In this document: piece after piece, positions 43,529 to 51,319 of the stretch
Position numbering within the stretch: the stretch's first letter is position 1
Layout of the letters: every line of letters starts with the position of its first letter
From: Candidatus Puniceispirillum sp.
GTDB lineage: Bacteria; Pseudomonadota; Alphaproteobacteria; Puniceispirillales; Puniceispirillaceae
Direction: 5' to 3'
DNA length: 64,000 bases
Assembly (NCBI GenBank): GCA_016778895.1
Contig: JADHOR010000003.1
Location: forward strand, 94,817 to 158,816
The notes under the pieces: model-generated
Seen by the model: the letters and a program-made list of their open reading frames with translations, nothing else
Told to the model about the DNA's origin: nothing
Database searches by the model: none
Made by a program: the position numbers and the translations under genes

Positions 43529-43594
43529 TGGGATATTATGGGATATCATGGGAACTTATGGACGTCAATGGGTTTTACCTTGCTCTTTATGGGA
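43529..43594. promoter_or_regulatory. MraZ operator: tandem TGGG boxes with 10-bp spacing
   Basis: On the + strand TGGGA occurs at 43529, 43539 and 43549, TGGAC at 43559 and TGGGT at 43569: five boxes, one per ten bases, four exact TGGG. A further TGGGA is at 43590. MraZ binds TGGGN repeats separated by five bases, exactly this layout. The array is 150 to 215 bases upstream of the mraZ start and covers the candidate promoter, so it should mediate autorepression of the whole cluster. Confidence 0.85.
43540..43568 (-). promoter_or_regulatory. Candidate promoter of the mraZ operon
   Basis: On the minus strand TTGACG (43568-43563) is followed after 17 bases by TATCCC (43545-43540), the best -35/-10 pair in the region. 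It lies within the MraZ box array, which is where a repressor should act. The -10 is weak. The implied leader before mraZ is about 155 bases. Confidence 0.4.
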
Positions 43595-43687
43595 AAAACT
43601 AATCTTTTCAATTAGTTAAAATGTTCTATGAACAATATTCAGCAACCTACTGAATCATAACAATATATATCAATTTGATATTATTTT

Positions 43688-43702
43688 GTTCTGTTTTTGT
43701 TC
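43688..43702. promoter_or_regulatory. Candidate LexA box (GTTC-N7-GTTC)
   Basis: GTTC at 43688-43691 and GTTC at 43699-43702 are separated by exactly seven bases. This matches the LexA recognition sequence of alphaproteobacteria. It lies about 120 bases upstream of the mraZ promoter and 15 to 28 bases before small + strand frames. The tract is T-rich, which raises the chance of a random match. Confidence 0.4.
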
Positions 43703-43716
43703 TATTTTTGCTAAAG

Positions 43717-43848
43717 GTGTCTCAGATTGATGCAAGTGGCTCATATGCTCGCGCTACAGCAGGATCATCCTTGTGGGTGCTGTCATCACTGGGTTGGTGG
43801 CGTTTAGTCGTCAGCCGATCACTGCGAGATACGGAGAGCGATAAATAA
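43717..43848 (+). CDS. Possible 43-residue protein downstream of the LexA-like box
   Basis: A frame from GTG 43717 to TAA 43846-43848 encodes 43 residues with an aromatic-hydrophobic middle (SSLWVLSSLGWWRLVVS) and a charged end (RSLRDTESDK). The GTG has no good ribosome binding site. An internal TTG at 43771, with AGGA six bases before it, would give a 25-residue form starting MWVLSSLGWW. Nothing homologous is recognised. It occupies much of the 505-base gap between mraZ and rnpB, which otherwise holds the MraZ boxes, an AT-rich stretch (43600-43710) and the candidate LexA box. It may be non-coding. Confidence 0.25.
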   Translation: MSQIDASGSYARATAGSSLWVLSSLGWWRLVVSRSLRDTESDK

Positions 43849-43890
43849 CCCAAATGGGCAAAGGCAAGTCGTCATCACTGGTTCGTATAA

Positions 43891-44279
43891 TCTGTCAGAT
43901 GGTCTGTAAGCCGGGTTCTGTAACGCTGCTGCCAGCATTGGCGACTATTCATCTAGAACGGCTGTTGCCAGCCGCCTCAAGCAACCTACCCGGACATGAT
44001 GCAGGATCGCACCTGAACGGGCGTGCCGTTCGTATGTCCCTATATGGTCTTGCTCCGGATGGGGTTTACCATGCCCGTTCTGTTACCAGACCGGCGGTGC
44101 GCTCTTACCGCACCATTTCACCCTTACCATGGCAGGCCATGGCGGTTTCTTTTCTGTGGCACTTTCCCTAGGGTTGCCCCCGCCGGGCGTTACCCGGCAT
44201 CCTGATCCTGTGGAGCCCGGACTTTCCTCTCCCCCCTGTCTTGCGATAAGGGGCAGCAGTCACCCGACCATCTGACAGG
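43891..44279 (-). ncRNA. rnpB: RNase P RNA (class A)
   Basis: Catalytic RNA that trims tRNA 5' ends. Read on the minus strand, the 5' end CTGTCAGATGGTC (from 44278) pairs perfectly with GACCATCTGACAG at the 3' end (to 43892), closing helix P1. The universal 5' core GAGGAAAGTCCGGGCTCC follows near 44225-44210, and the 3' core AACCCGGCTTACAGACC is at about 43918-43902. The length of about 389 bases is normal for class A. Its promoter lies immediately upstream. A CCCA-AA-TGGG mini-stem followed by TTATTT (43846-43859) may end the transcript after processing. Confidence 0.95.
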
Positions 44280-44284
44280 GCGGG

Positions 44285-44314
44285 ACTATAGAGCCGGCGA
44301 TGGCGTGCCGTCAA
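44285..44314 (-). promoter_or_regulatory. Promoter of rnpB
   Basis: On the minus strand TTGACG (44314-44309) and TATAGT (44290-44285) are 18 bases apart. Transcription would start about seven bases later, at the mapped 5' end of the RNA fold. Spacing and agreement with the RNA end make this one of the clearest promoters in the window. Confidence 0.75.
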
Positions 44315-44410
44315 TATATGTCGCCGAATGGCGGGCGGGATTTGCGCTGGCATCGAATATTAGATCGGGGGCAAGATATGCGCTACTGGATTGGTTAGGG
44401 GGCTTGCCGC

Positions 44411-46279
44411 CTATTCGGCGGTTCTTTCCAAGGCCTCGGCTTTTTCCGCGGCCTCTAGCCATTCCATTTCTTTTAGCTCTTTGCTGTTGCGCAGCGCCGT
44501 TAGGCTGTCGGCAAGCTGGTTGAACTCCTCGGGGTCATTTTGAAAAAGGTTGGGGGCGGCTAGCTTGGTTTCGGTTGCGGCAATTTTGGCGTCGATTGCG
44601 TCGATTTCACCCGGCAGGGTATCAAGCCGGTGCTTGTCCCGAAAACTCAGCCGGGCAGGGCGGTTGCCTTTCGGTTTGTCTGGCGCAGATTTTTTCGGCT
44701 TCTTGTTGTCTACCTTGCCGGTTTTGCGAGCGTCCGCCGCCTTTTTGCGCGCCAGATAATCCGAATATCCGCCAGCATGAACGACGATTTTGGCATCACC
44801 TTCAAAGGCTAGAATGGCGGTTACGGTGCGATCCAGAAAATCGCGGTCATGGCTTACAATCAGCACGGTTCCGTCATAATCGGCAATCACCTCCTGTAGC
44901 AGTTCCAGCGTTTCGATATCAAGATCATTGGTTGGCTCATCAAGCACCAGAAAATTATGCGTCTGGGCAAACAGCTTGGCCAGTAATAGCCGGTTTTGCT
45001 CGCCGCCCGACAGCGTCGATACGCGCTGGGTCATTTTCACATCGTCAAACATGAAGTCACGAAGATAGCTGGTGACATGTTTGGTCTGGCCGGCAACCTC
45101 GATCATGTCACTGCCGCCCTCGCTGAGGATTGTCCAGGGTGACTGATCACGGTCGAGTGCTTCGCGTCGCTGGTCAAAATAGGCTGGTATCAGGCCAAAT
45201 CCCTGCCGCACGCGCCCGCTATCGGGCTTGGTAATTTCCAGCAATAATCGGACCAGCGTAGACTTTCCGACGCCGTTTGGCCCGACAATGCCAATGCGGT
45301 CAGTGCGCCTTACCAGCAAATTAAAATGCTGCAATAATTGTCGGCGCGCGGCGGGGCGATCATCGGCTTTGTCCTGATCTGAACCGTGCTGGGTGATCGG
45401 CACCGAGGCGCATAGATCAATCGCCTCAAGCACCAGCTGCCCGCCGCCATCTGCAGGGCCTGTTTCCATGCGCATGGCGCGCTGGGTAATGCCGCCCGCC
45501 TTGGCACGTTCGGTGCGAAGTCCGGCAAGTTCGCGCAGCCGCCCCTGATTCCGTTTGCGGCGTGCCGAAATGCCCTCACGCGACCATTTGGTCTCGCTGG
45601 CAATGCGGCGATCCATTTTGTGAAGCACCACCGCTTCTTCGGTAAGAATATCATCCGACCAGGCTTCAAACTCGTCGAAATGGCCATCGCGCCGTCGCAA
45701 TTTGCTATCGTGCAGCCAGATGATCCCTGTGCCAAGATTCCGTAAAAACGCTCGGTCGTGACTGACCACCAAAAGCGCCCCTTTATGCTGGCGCAACATA
45801 TCTTCCATCCATTCAATCGTTGGCAGATCCATATGGTTGGTTGGCTCGTCAAGAAGCAGAATATCCGGTTTGGTGTAAAGCGCGCGTGCGAGCGACACCC
45901 GCCGTGCCTCGCCACCTGACAGCCCGTCACTGATCCGCATCGGGTCAAGCCCCATACGCATCAGCATTGCATCGGCCTTATGGCCGTGGGTGGCGTCTTC
46001 CATGCCGGCAATAACAATCGAGCGCAGGCTCATGCCGGATGGTATTTGTGGGGCTTGCGGCAGATAGGCGATCTCGGCACCGGGCGCCATCCATAACGTG
46101 CCCTCATCCATTTCGCCATGCCCTGATAACAGCTTCATCAGCGTCGATTTACCGGCGCCATTTGGTCCGACAAGTGCCAGCCGGTCGCCAGCATGCAGTG
46201 ATAGGTCAGCGCCCCGCAGCAGCCAGCGATCGCCAAGGTTGACGCCAGCATCGGCAATGGTCAAAAGCGGGGGCGTCAT
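44411..46279 (-). CDS. uup: ABC-F ATPase, Uup type
   Basis: Soluble tandem-cassette ATPase of the ABC-F group; Uup acts on ribosomes or branched DNA intermediates in E. coli. Walker A GPNGAGKST near residue 38 and GPNGVGKST near 332, signatures LSGGEARR and LSGGEQNR, Walker [13 protein letters not shown] and [13 protein letters not shown] basic linker and a C-terminal region after residue 530 (KPKKSAPDKPKGNRPARLSF, then a helical hairpin with Glu, Lys and Leu) match the Uup C-terminal domain. Length 622. It follows rnpB on the same strand after 131 bases. Confidence 0.9.
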   Translation of the reverse strand: MTPPLLTIADAGVNLGDRWLLRGADLSLHAGDRLALVGPNGAGKSTLMKLLSGHGEMDEGTLWMAPGAEIAYLPQAPQIPSGMSLRSIVIAGMEDATHGHKADAMLMRMGLDPMRISDGLSGGEARRVSLARALYTKPDILLLDEPTNHMDLPTIEWMEDMLRQHKGALLVVSHDRAFLRNLGTGIIWLHDSKLRRRDGHFDEFEAWSDDILTEEAVVLHKMDRRIASETKWSREGISARRKRNQGRLRELAGLRTERAKAGGITQRAMRMETGPADGGGQLVLEAIDLCASVPITQHGSDQDKADDRPAARRQLLQHFNLLVRRTDRIGIVGPNGVGKSTLVRLLLEITKPDSGRVRQGFGLIPAYFDQRREALDRDQSPWTILSEGGSDMIEVAGQTKHVTSYLRDFMFDDVKMTQRVSTLSGGEQNRLLLAKLFAQTHNFLVLDEPTNDLDIETLELLQEVIADYDGTVLIVSHDRDFLDRTVTAILAFEGDAKIVVHAGGYSDYLARKKAADARKTGKVDNKKPKKSAPDKPKGNRPARLSFRDKHRLDTLPGEIDAIDAKIAATETKLAAPNLFQNDPEEFNQLADSLTALRNSKELKEMEWLEAAEKAEALERTAE

Positions 46280-46298
46280 TCGTTCTGTTCACCTGTCG

Positions 46299-47021
46299 TT
46301 AAAGCCCGCGATGGCGGGCGATAGTGTCATAGGCCGCATTGATTTTGGCAAGCCGGTCATTGGCTGCGGCGATAAATTCTTCAGGCATCCCCTCGGCGGT
46401 CAACGTATCCGGGTGATGGATACGCGCCAGATGTTTCCAATGTTTGCGCAGCGCCGCATCATCAATATCGCTGCTCACACCTAAAATTTCATATGGCGAG
46501 GGACCATTTGACTGGTGCAGTGCCAACAACCGTTCAAAGCTGGCCTGATCAAACCCGAAAATATCGGCAACTGTGGTCAAATAGGCTAATTCTGGCCCGG
46601 TAATATCACCATCTGACTGGGCGATATGGAACAGCAGATCAAGCAATTGTTCCAGTACTGGTGCGCGCGGGACGAATAGCCGTGACACCTGTTTGGCGTA
46701 ATCTTCAAATCCGTCGGGTGTCTGGCGTGCCAAATCCCAAAACTGGCCCACCTGTCTAACCTCGGAAGGGGGGACATGGACACGGGCGCGAAACGCGGCA
46801 ATTTCATTACGCGTCACGACGCCATCAGCCTTGGCCATTTTTGCCGACAAGGCGATTACCGCAACGGTAAAGGCAACGCGCCGGGTTGCCTGCGGATCAG
46901 GTTTTGCTGGTACGAATTTAGACTCGACCGCATGGCCAGTCATCGCCCCAAGCAATCCGCCAATCGGCCCACCAAGCGCAAACCCTGCCGTGCCGCCAAT
47001 AATAATGCCCCAAATGCTCAT
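46299..47021 (-). CDS. TerB/DnaJ domain protein (DjlA-like co-chaperone)
   Basis: From MSIWGIIIGGTAGFALGG the protein has a glycine-rich hydrophobic N-terminus (1-28), a TerB-like all-helical domain (about 40-165, with SAKMAKADGVVTRNEIAAF and AQSDGDITGPELAYL), and a C-terminal J domain (PSPYEILGVSSDIDDAALRKHW with the HPD motif in IHHPDTLTAEG). This domain order is that of DjlA, a membrane-anchored DnaK partner. 240 residues. Codons upstream to 47120 belong to the same frame but look non-coding. It should stimulate DnaK near the inner membrane. Confidence 0.85.
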   Translation of the reverse strand: MSIWGIIIGGTAGFALGGPIGGLLGAMTGHAVESKFVPAKPDPQATRRVAFTVAVIALSAKMAKADGVVTRNEIAAFRARVHVPPSEVRQVGQFWDLARQTPDGFEDYAKQVSRLFVPRAPVLEQLLDLLFHIAQSDGDITGPELAYLTTVADIFGFDQASFERLLALHQSNGPSPYEILGVSSDIDDAALRKHWKHLARIHHPDTLTAEGMPEEFIAAANDRLAKINAAYDTIARHRGL

Positions 47022-47150
47022 GGCCTTATCTAGCTGGCAACCGGTGTGAAAGGCAAGGTTTATCGGGCGAATGAGCGGTGAAAAACGTGGGGTTGTAAAT
47101 TCGCAAAATGGGGCTGGCATTTCGTTGTAGCTGGATTTATGGTGGCTCGC

Positions 47151-47429
47151 ATGAATGAAACATCAAACACCCGCCCCACACCGGTTGCCGGCGACGAAGC
47201 CGCATCGGTAACGATGGATTTGACCGGCCTTAAGTGCCCCCTGCCGGTGTTAAAGGCGCGCCGTCAAATTGGCCAGATGCCAGCGCGTGCTGTACTTGTG
47301 GTGATGGCTGATGATCCGGCGGCACCCCTGGATTTTGATCATTTCTGCCAGACTGGCGGGCATGAGTTGTTGGAAAGCACGGCCAAGAATGGCGTCTTTA
47401 CGATACGAATTGCCAAAGCCGCTGGGTGA
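47151..47429 (+). CDS. TusA-family sulfur-carrier protein
   Basis: Small IF3-fold protein with the family CPxP motif in DLTGLKCPLPVLKARRQIGQ; the Cys carries persulfide sulfur. The following LVVMADDPAAPLDFDHFCQTGGHELLEST pattern is typical. Start MNETSNTRP at 47151 gives 92 residues; ATG 47139 is an alternative. TusA proteins donate sulfur for tRNA thiolation, molybdopterin or sulfur oxidation; the partner cannot be named from context. Divergent from the DnaJ-domain gene. Confidence 0.85.
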   Translation: MNETSNTRPTPVAGDEAASVTMDLTGLKCPLPVLKARRQIGQMPARAVLVVMADDPAAPLDFDHFCQTGGHELLESTAKNGVFTIRIAKAAG

Positions 47430-47466
47430 GGTCGTCCACGGTTATCTGATCTGCTAGGTGATCTGG

Positions 47467-47844
47467 TTAATCAAACCGTCTCGGCGTCAATTGGGATCGC
47501 AGTGCCAGAAGCAAGGCTTGGTGAAACTGTGCCGCCGCAGCGCCGTTGGCCGCGCCCTGATAAAGCCCTATCTCGTTGCAGAGCTGAAAAAAGCCGGGCG
47601 CCGGTAAGCCGCCCCGGTTTCGTGATATAACCAGTGCGGCGCGAGGCGGCCTGCCGGCGGCATGGTCCTCGCATATTGTCGCCTCCAGCCATTGGGCCAG
47701 TTTATTTATCCTATGCGGTGCGGGAATGCTGGCGGCATCGGCCAGTTCAGCATAGGTTATCGTGCGACCGGTCTCGGCAACGCTGGCAAGGGCCATTAAG
47801 GCACGCCGATGCCAAATGTGATCTTGGTCATGTGTCGATGGCAT
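47467..47844 (-). CDS. Conserved hypothetical protein with winged-helix-like N-terminus
   Basis: A 125-residue soluble protein. The first half reads like a small helical or winged-helix domain (RRALMALASVAETGRTITYA and AELADAASIPAPHRINKLAQ), and the second contains AAGRPPRAALVISRNRGGLPAPGFFQ, a pattern found in an uncharacterised alphaproteobacterial family with strong similarity to the fold region of alkyltransferase-like proteins, although no PCHR-type active site is present. No function is claimed. Convergent with the TusA-like gene. Confidence 0.6.
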   Translation of the reverse strand: MPSTHDQDHIWHRRALMALASVAETGRTITYAELADAASIPAPHRINKLAQWLEATICEDHAAGRPPRAALVISRNRGGLPAPGFFQLCNEIGLYQGAANGAAAAQFHQALLLALRSQLTPRRFD

Positions 47845-47966
47845 CTGCCCGTTCCCTATTGCCGGATTAATGTCAGCCTATCGGCGTTATCCTATCAGTC
47901 CAGATTTTCAAGTTATGCTGTACTTTGTCTATTGAAGCCAGACTGATTTCTGCCTAACATCCGCCC

Positions 47967-48692
47967 ATGGTTTATCTGAAATCTCTTGTTTTTAACAGCT
48001 TGTTCTATGTTGGTACCGGGGCTCTGGTCATTGTCATGGGGCCGGTGTTATTATTGCCATCGCGCTGTGCGCGGGGGGTCGCCCGATTTTGGGGCTATAT
48101 GACCTATCTGCTGCTGGCTATAATCGGTATTAAACAGTCGGTAAGTGGTAATCGCCAGCTGGATCGTCAGGTGCTTTATGCGGTTAAGCATCAATCGGCA
48201 TGGGAAACAATCATTCTCAGCTGGCTTTTATCGGCTCCGGCTTTTGTGTTGAAAAAAGAGTTATTACGCCTGCCGATCATTGGCTGGTTTTTTCTGAAAA
48301 CCGGCTGTATTCCGGTTGACCGATCGGCGGGGATGAAGGCGCTTCGTGATATGCGTGTTGCCGGAAAAGAGCTGGCGAAAAAAGGTCGCTCAATGCTGAT
48401 TTTTCCGCAAGGAACGCGTGTTGCTCCGGGCGTTAATCATCCCTATGAAATTGGTGTTTTCGCGCTGTATGAGGCAACCGGCCTGCCTGTGGTTCCGGTG
48501 GCGCTGAACTCGGGCCATGTCTGGCCGCGCAATAGCTGGATGAAATATCCGGGGCTGGTAAAAGTCGAGTTTCTAGAGCCAATTAATCCGGGGCTTGACC
48601 GAAAAAACTTCATGTCGACGCTGAAACAGCGTATTGAAGGCAGGATGGCAATTCTTGATGACGGGTTTGCCGATAATCAAAAAAGGGCATGA
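47967..48692 (+). CDS. plsC: 1-acyl-sn-glycerol-3-phosphate acyltransferase (PlsC family)
   Basis: Makes phosphatidic acid from lysophosphatidate at the inner membrane. One or two N-terminal membrane helices (about 5-50). Motif I is VKHQSAWET (H-x4-E in place of the usual H-x4-D, a variant frequent in alphaproteobacteria), motif II CIPVDRSAGMKALRDM, motif III IFPQGTRVAPG, motif IV TGLPVVPVALNSG. Length 241. The gene after it starts inside its stop codon (ATGA at 48689). Confidence 0.9.
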   Translation: MVYLKSLVFNSLFYVGTGALVIVMGPVLLLPSRCARGVARFWGYMTYLLLAIIGIKQSVSGNRQLDRQVLYAVKHQSAWETIILSWLLSAPAFVLKKELLRLPIIGWFFLKTGCIPVDRSAGMKALRDMRVAGKELAKKGRSMLIFPQGTRVAPGVNHPYEIGVFALYEATGLPVVPVALNSGHVWPRNSWMKYPGLVKVEFLEPINPGLDRKNFMSTLKQRIEGRMAILDDGFADNQKRA

Positions 48693-49090
48693 CAGACATG
48701 GATGGATCAGGCGGTCGCCCTCAACGGCAAATGAATGTACTTGGTAGCCCTCTTGAAAGCTGCTCGCATGACCCGGTTACCGGTTTTTTTCGGGATGGCT
48801 GCTGTAATACAGGCCCGTCCGATATGGGGCTGCATACGGTATGCGCAATTATGACCGAGGCTTTTCTGACCTATAGCAAAGACGCTGGCAATGATCTGTC
48901 GACGCCGCATCCTGAATTTGGCTTTCCCGGATTGAAACCCGGTGATCAATGGTGCCTGTGCGCGGCGCGGTGGGAACAGGCGCGGGTTGCTGGCATGGCG
49001 CCCAAGGTGCGGCTGGCGGCAACCAATCAGGTGACGTTGGCAGTGTGTCAGCTAGATGATCTGAAGGCACATGCGATTGATTTGAATTAA
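48689..49090 (+). CDS. DUF2237 family protein
   Basis: The 133-residue product has the full DUF2237 signature: NVLGSPLESCSHDPVTGFFRDG, CCNTGPSDMGLHTVCAIMT, TYSKDAGNDLSTPHPEFGFP and GLKPGDQWCLCAARW. Several conserved cysteines and histidines suggest metal binding, but the function is unknown. Four-base overlap with the acyltransferase gene indicates translational coupling. Confidence 0.9.
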   Translation: MTDMDGSGGRPQRQMNVLGSPLESCSHDPVTGFFRDGCCNTGPSDMGLHTVCAIMTEAFLTYSKDAGNDLSTPHPEFGFPGLKPGDQWCLCAARWEQARVAGMAPKVRLAATNQVTLAVCQLDDLKAHAIDLN

Positions 49091-49141
49091 TCCGGCTAGC
49101 GTGGGTCGTTGTAATGACCGATAGAAAGGGGATCACTGCCG

Positions 49142-49339
49142 ATGCTTAGCCTAGACAAAAAAGTGAATTTGACCTGTATTGACAATGACCAGATAGCGGC
49201 GGGTACGATTGTGCGCGTTCAGGGCAGCCGCGTTGACGTGGCGCTGGATCAGGGCGGGCTTTTAATCTCGTTGCAGATGAAAAAGCCGGGCCTTTATGTT
49301 GGCAGCCAATCGGGCCTTGAGTTTATGATAAAGATATAG
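49142..49339 (+). CDS. Small conserved-looking protein, function unknown
   Basis: A 65-residue soluble protein, mostly beta strands by pattern: KVNLTCIDNDQIAAGTIVRV, then GSRVDVALDQGGLLISLQMK and a C-terminal SGLEFMIKI. The layout of a short barrel with a GxIVRxxGSRVxV motif recalls PilZ-like or S1-like small folds, but there is no RxxxR or other diagnostic motif. AAAGGGG lies 11 or so bases before ATG 49142. Between DUF2237 and a one-helix membrane protein on the same strand. Confidence 0.6.
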   Translation: MLSLDKKVNLTCIDNDQIAAGTIVRVQGSRVDVALDQGGLLISLQMKKPGLYVGSQSGLEFMIKI

Positions 49340-49379
49340 CTTGGTGACAAAGTTAAGAGGAACAGCCACCGGGGTGGAG

Positions 49380-49556
49380 ATGGATCAAGCCAACCGACAA
49401 GATGATCAAAATGAACCGGCGCGTCATGCCGATTATTCAGTCTGGATGATCTGGCTGGGACTGGTGTTGCTGGCGGTGGCGGTGCTGCCATTTGCCGTGC
49501 GTAACAGTGAAATTGTCCGCCAGATTGCGGCTATGTGCGGTTTTACTGTAAACTAG
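49380..49556 (+). CDS. Small single-helix membrane protein
   Basis: From ATG 49380 the product has 58 residues: a polar N-terminus with Asp, Gln and Arg (1-20), one membrane helix (about 21-42, VWMIWLGLVLLAVAVLPFAV) and a short C-terminal part ending GFTVN. The frame can be extended to GTG 49341 but those codons look non-coding. No family recognised. Confidence 0.5.
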   Translation: MDQANRQDDQNEPARHADYSVWMIWLGLVLLAVAVLPFAVRNSEIVRQIAAMCGFTVN

Positions 49557-49598
49557 GATGTCGCTGGTTTTGGATCATTATTTGGAGACGGCACGACA

Positions 49599-50537
49599 AT
49601 GATTATTCTTGATGGTGGCTTGGGTCGTCATTTACAGGCGATGGGCGCGCCGTTTCGTCAGCCAGAATGGTCGGCGCTTGCCCTGATGGAAGGCCCCGAA
49701 TTTATTACCAAAGCGCATGCCGCCTTCATTGAGGCTGGTGCCAATATCATCACCACCAACAGCTATGCAGTCGTCCCGTTTCATATCGGTGAAGATCGGT
49801 TTCGGGATCAGGCTGGGGCGTTGCTCGACCTTGCCGGTCAATTGGCGCGCGGTGCAGCCGATGCGGCACCGCACCCGGTTAAGGTTGCAGCTGGTGTGCC
49901 GCCAATGTTTGGATCTTATCAGCCAGACAAGTTTGATGCCAAGCGGGCGGCCGATATGATTGCCCTGTTCCGTCGTCATCTTGACCCTTATGCCGATTTG
50001 TTTATGGCCGAGACGCATAGCTCGATTGCCGAGGCGCGCTGTTTTTTAGAGGTGTTCGCCGATACAACAAAACCGGTATGGCTGTCTTTGACATTGGAGG
50101 ATGCACACCCGGTTGCTGGCAAGCCAATGCTGCGCTCGGGTGAATTATTGACTGATCTTCTGGCGATAATCGGCGCAGGGTCTAATATGGCCGTGCCGAG
50201 CGCGACCTTGTTTAATTGCAGCCAGCCCGAGATTATGGATGATGCGGTGCAGGCAGTTGTTACCTATCTCAATGATAGGGCTAATTTTAATGATAAGGCC
50301 GGTTTTGCTGATAAAGTGCCGCCGCTTGTCGGGGTGCTGGCGAATGCCTTTCCGCTGATCGAAAAGACCTATGGTGGCGCCAATCAAACCTTGCATGAAT
50401 TGCGCGGTGATATCACCCCCGATGCCTATGCTGATTATGCGGTGAAATGGGCGGCGTCAGGTGCAAGGATTATTGGTGGCTGTTGCGGTATCTCGCCTGA
50501 GCATCTGCGGCAGGTGGTTGCGCGGTTAAACGGCTAG
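49599..50537 (+). CDS. Homocysteine S-methyltransferase family protein
   Basis: Zinc-dependent methyltransferase of the MmuM/BHMT type, moving a methyl group to homocysteine from a donor such as S-methylmethionine or a betaine. N-terminal ILDGGLGRHLQAMG, EAGANIITTNSYAVVPFHI, the first zinc Cys in FNCSQPEIM (near residue 207) and the CC pair in GGCCGISPEHLRQV near the end. Length 312. The preferred donor cannot be read from the sequence. Methionine supply is the likely role. Confidence 0.85.
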   Translation: MIILDGGLGRHLQAMGAPFRQPEWSALALMEGPEFITKAHAAFIEAGANIITTNSYAVVPFHIGEDRFRDQAGALLDLAGQLARGAADAAPHPVKVAAGVPPMFGSYQPDKFDAKRAADMIALFRRHLDPYADLFMAETHSSIAEARCFLEVFADTTKPVWLSLTLEDAHPVAGKPMLRSGELLTDLLAIIGAGSNMAVPSATLFNCSQPEIMDDAVQAVVTYLNDRANFNDKAGFADKVPPLVGVLANAFPLIEKTYGGANQTLHELRGDITPDAYADYAVKWAASGARIIGGCCGISPEHLRQVVARLNG

Positions 50538-50584
50538 CCCCGGTTTATGCCATCGGGTGGAAACAGCGGTGATCATTTTGCTGT

Positions 50585-50614
50585 TTGCCAGAAGTGGCGG
50601 TGAAGTTTTATAAT
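50585..50614 (+). promoter_or_regulatory. Promoter upstream of the rhodanese gene
   Basis: TTGCCA (50585-50590) and a perfect TATAAT (50609-50614) are 18 bases apart. The predicted start near 50621 leaves a leader of about 85 bases before ATG 50707. The gap between the methyltransferase and rhodanese genes (169 bases) holds nothing else recognised. Confidence 0.65.
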
Positions 50615-50706
50615 TTCCGCCTGATTTACCTATGCGCAAGCTATAGCTTGTGTGATTATTAGCCGCATTCCTCTTACGGACTCACACGAGTTGAAAGGCC
50701 CATCCT

Positions 50707-51081
50707 ATGAAAAATGCTAAACAATATCTTGAAGAAGCCAATGCGATCGTGCCGCGCATTTCGCCGGCAGACGGCATTGCCAAACACGACGCTGGTGCCA
50801 GTTTATTTATTGATGTGCGCGACAGCGGTGATATCGCGAAAAGCGGCACAATCGCCGGTGCGCTTCGCATTCCGCGAGGTTTTCTGGAATTTGCCGCTGA
50901 TGAAAATCTGCCATATTTCAATGCCAAATTGTCCAAAGACGCCGACATCGTTCTTGTCTGTGGTGCTGGCGGGCAGGCCGCGCTTGCCGGAAAAACACTA
51001 AGGGAAATGGGCTATCATAATGTGTCTAATGTTGGCGGCATCTCTGAGTGGATTGCGGCTGGCGGTAAATCTGAGGCTTAG
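50707..51081 (+). CDS. Rhodanese-domain protein
   Basis: Single-domain sulfurtransferase, 124 residues. LFIDVRDSGDIAKSGTIAGA is the CH2A-type start, followed by RIPRGFLEF, and the active-site loop with Cys in VLVCGAGGQAALAGKTLREM; YHNVSNVGGISEWIAAGG closes the domain. The loop CGAGGQA is a common rhodanese variant. GAAAGG precedes the start. It has its own promoter and is followed by a bidirectional terminator, so it is probably monocistronic. Confidence 0.9.
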   Translation: MKNAKQYLEEANAIVPRISPADGIAKHDAGASLFIDVRDSGDIAKSGTIAGALRIPRGFLEFAADENLPYFNAKLSKDADIVLVCGAGGQAALAGKTLREMGYHNVSNVGGISEWIAAGGKSEA

Positions 51082-51155
51082 GGCCGCCGGATGCACGGTT
51101 AGATCATTTCTGTCCGCGATTGACATTGACGCGATAAATTTGCTTGGGCGATAAA

Positions 51156-51181
51156 AAAAGGGGGGCGTTTGCCCCCCTTTT
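51156..51181 (-). terminator. Strong intrinsic terminator, usable from both strands
   Basis: AAAAGGGGGGC (51156-51166) and GCCCCCCTTTT (51171-51181) form an 11-pair stem with loop GTTT. On the minus strand the stem is followed by seven T, an ideal terminator for the small minus-strand ORF at 51239-51319. On the + strand it has four T and can end the rhodanese transcript. A second small palindrome, AAACAG-AC-CTGTTT, is at 51196-51209. Confidence 0.85.
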
Positions 51182-51238
51182 CGTGATCGGTCATCAAACA
51201 GACCTGTTTTCAGGATGTTATCTCTGTCAATTTCTGCT

Positions 51239-51319
51239 CTAGGCGCGCCCAGAAGGCTGCTCCTGAGCCCGCAAAACAGAAACCAAGCCGTTTGAACCTA
51301 ACCGTGTATCACTAGACAT
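51239..51319 (-). CDS. 26-residue ORF with a near-complete Shine-Dalgarno match
   Basis: Minus-strand ATG 51319 to TAG 51239 encodes MSSDTRLGSNGLVSVLRAQE and QPSGRA. Just upstream is AAGGAGGTGATC, complementary to about 12 bases of the 16S rRNA 3' end, only a few bases before the ATG. The short transcript then reaches a strong terminator at 51156-51181. The peptide is soluble and matches no known family. The 373-base gap between the rhodanese and glutathione peroxidase genes (51082-51454) is thus mostly this unit. It could be a leader peptide, a small protein or part of an sRNA. Confidence 0.55.
   Translation of the reverse strand: MSSDTRLGSNGLVSVLRAQEQPSGRA

Noticed and set aside
43730..43807. 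25-codon ORF starting MQVAHMLALQQ after the LexA-like box
   Set aside because: AAAGG is 12 bases from the ATG and the product (with HPCGCCHHW) has no membrane character. The overlapping 43-codon frame looks slightly better, and both may be non-coding.
43782..43881. GTCATCACTGG repeated at 43782 and 43871
   Set aside because: Two copies of an 11-mer without mirror symmetry or further copies; no phase or function apparent.
47467..47844. Reading the small hypothetical as an O6-alkylguanine-like (ATL) protein
   Set aside because: The region has no PCHR or PWHR active-site motif, so the resemblance is too vague to name.
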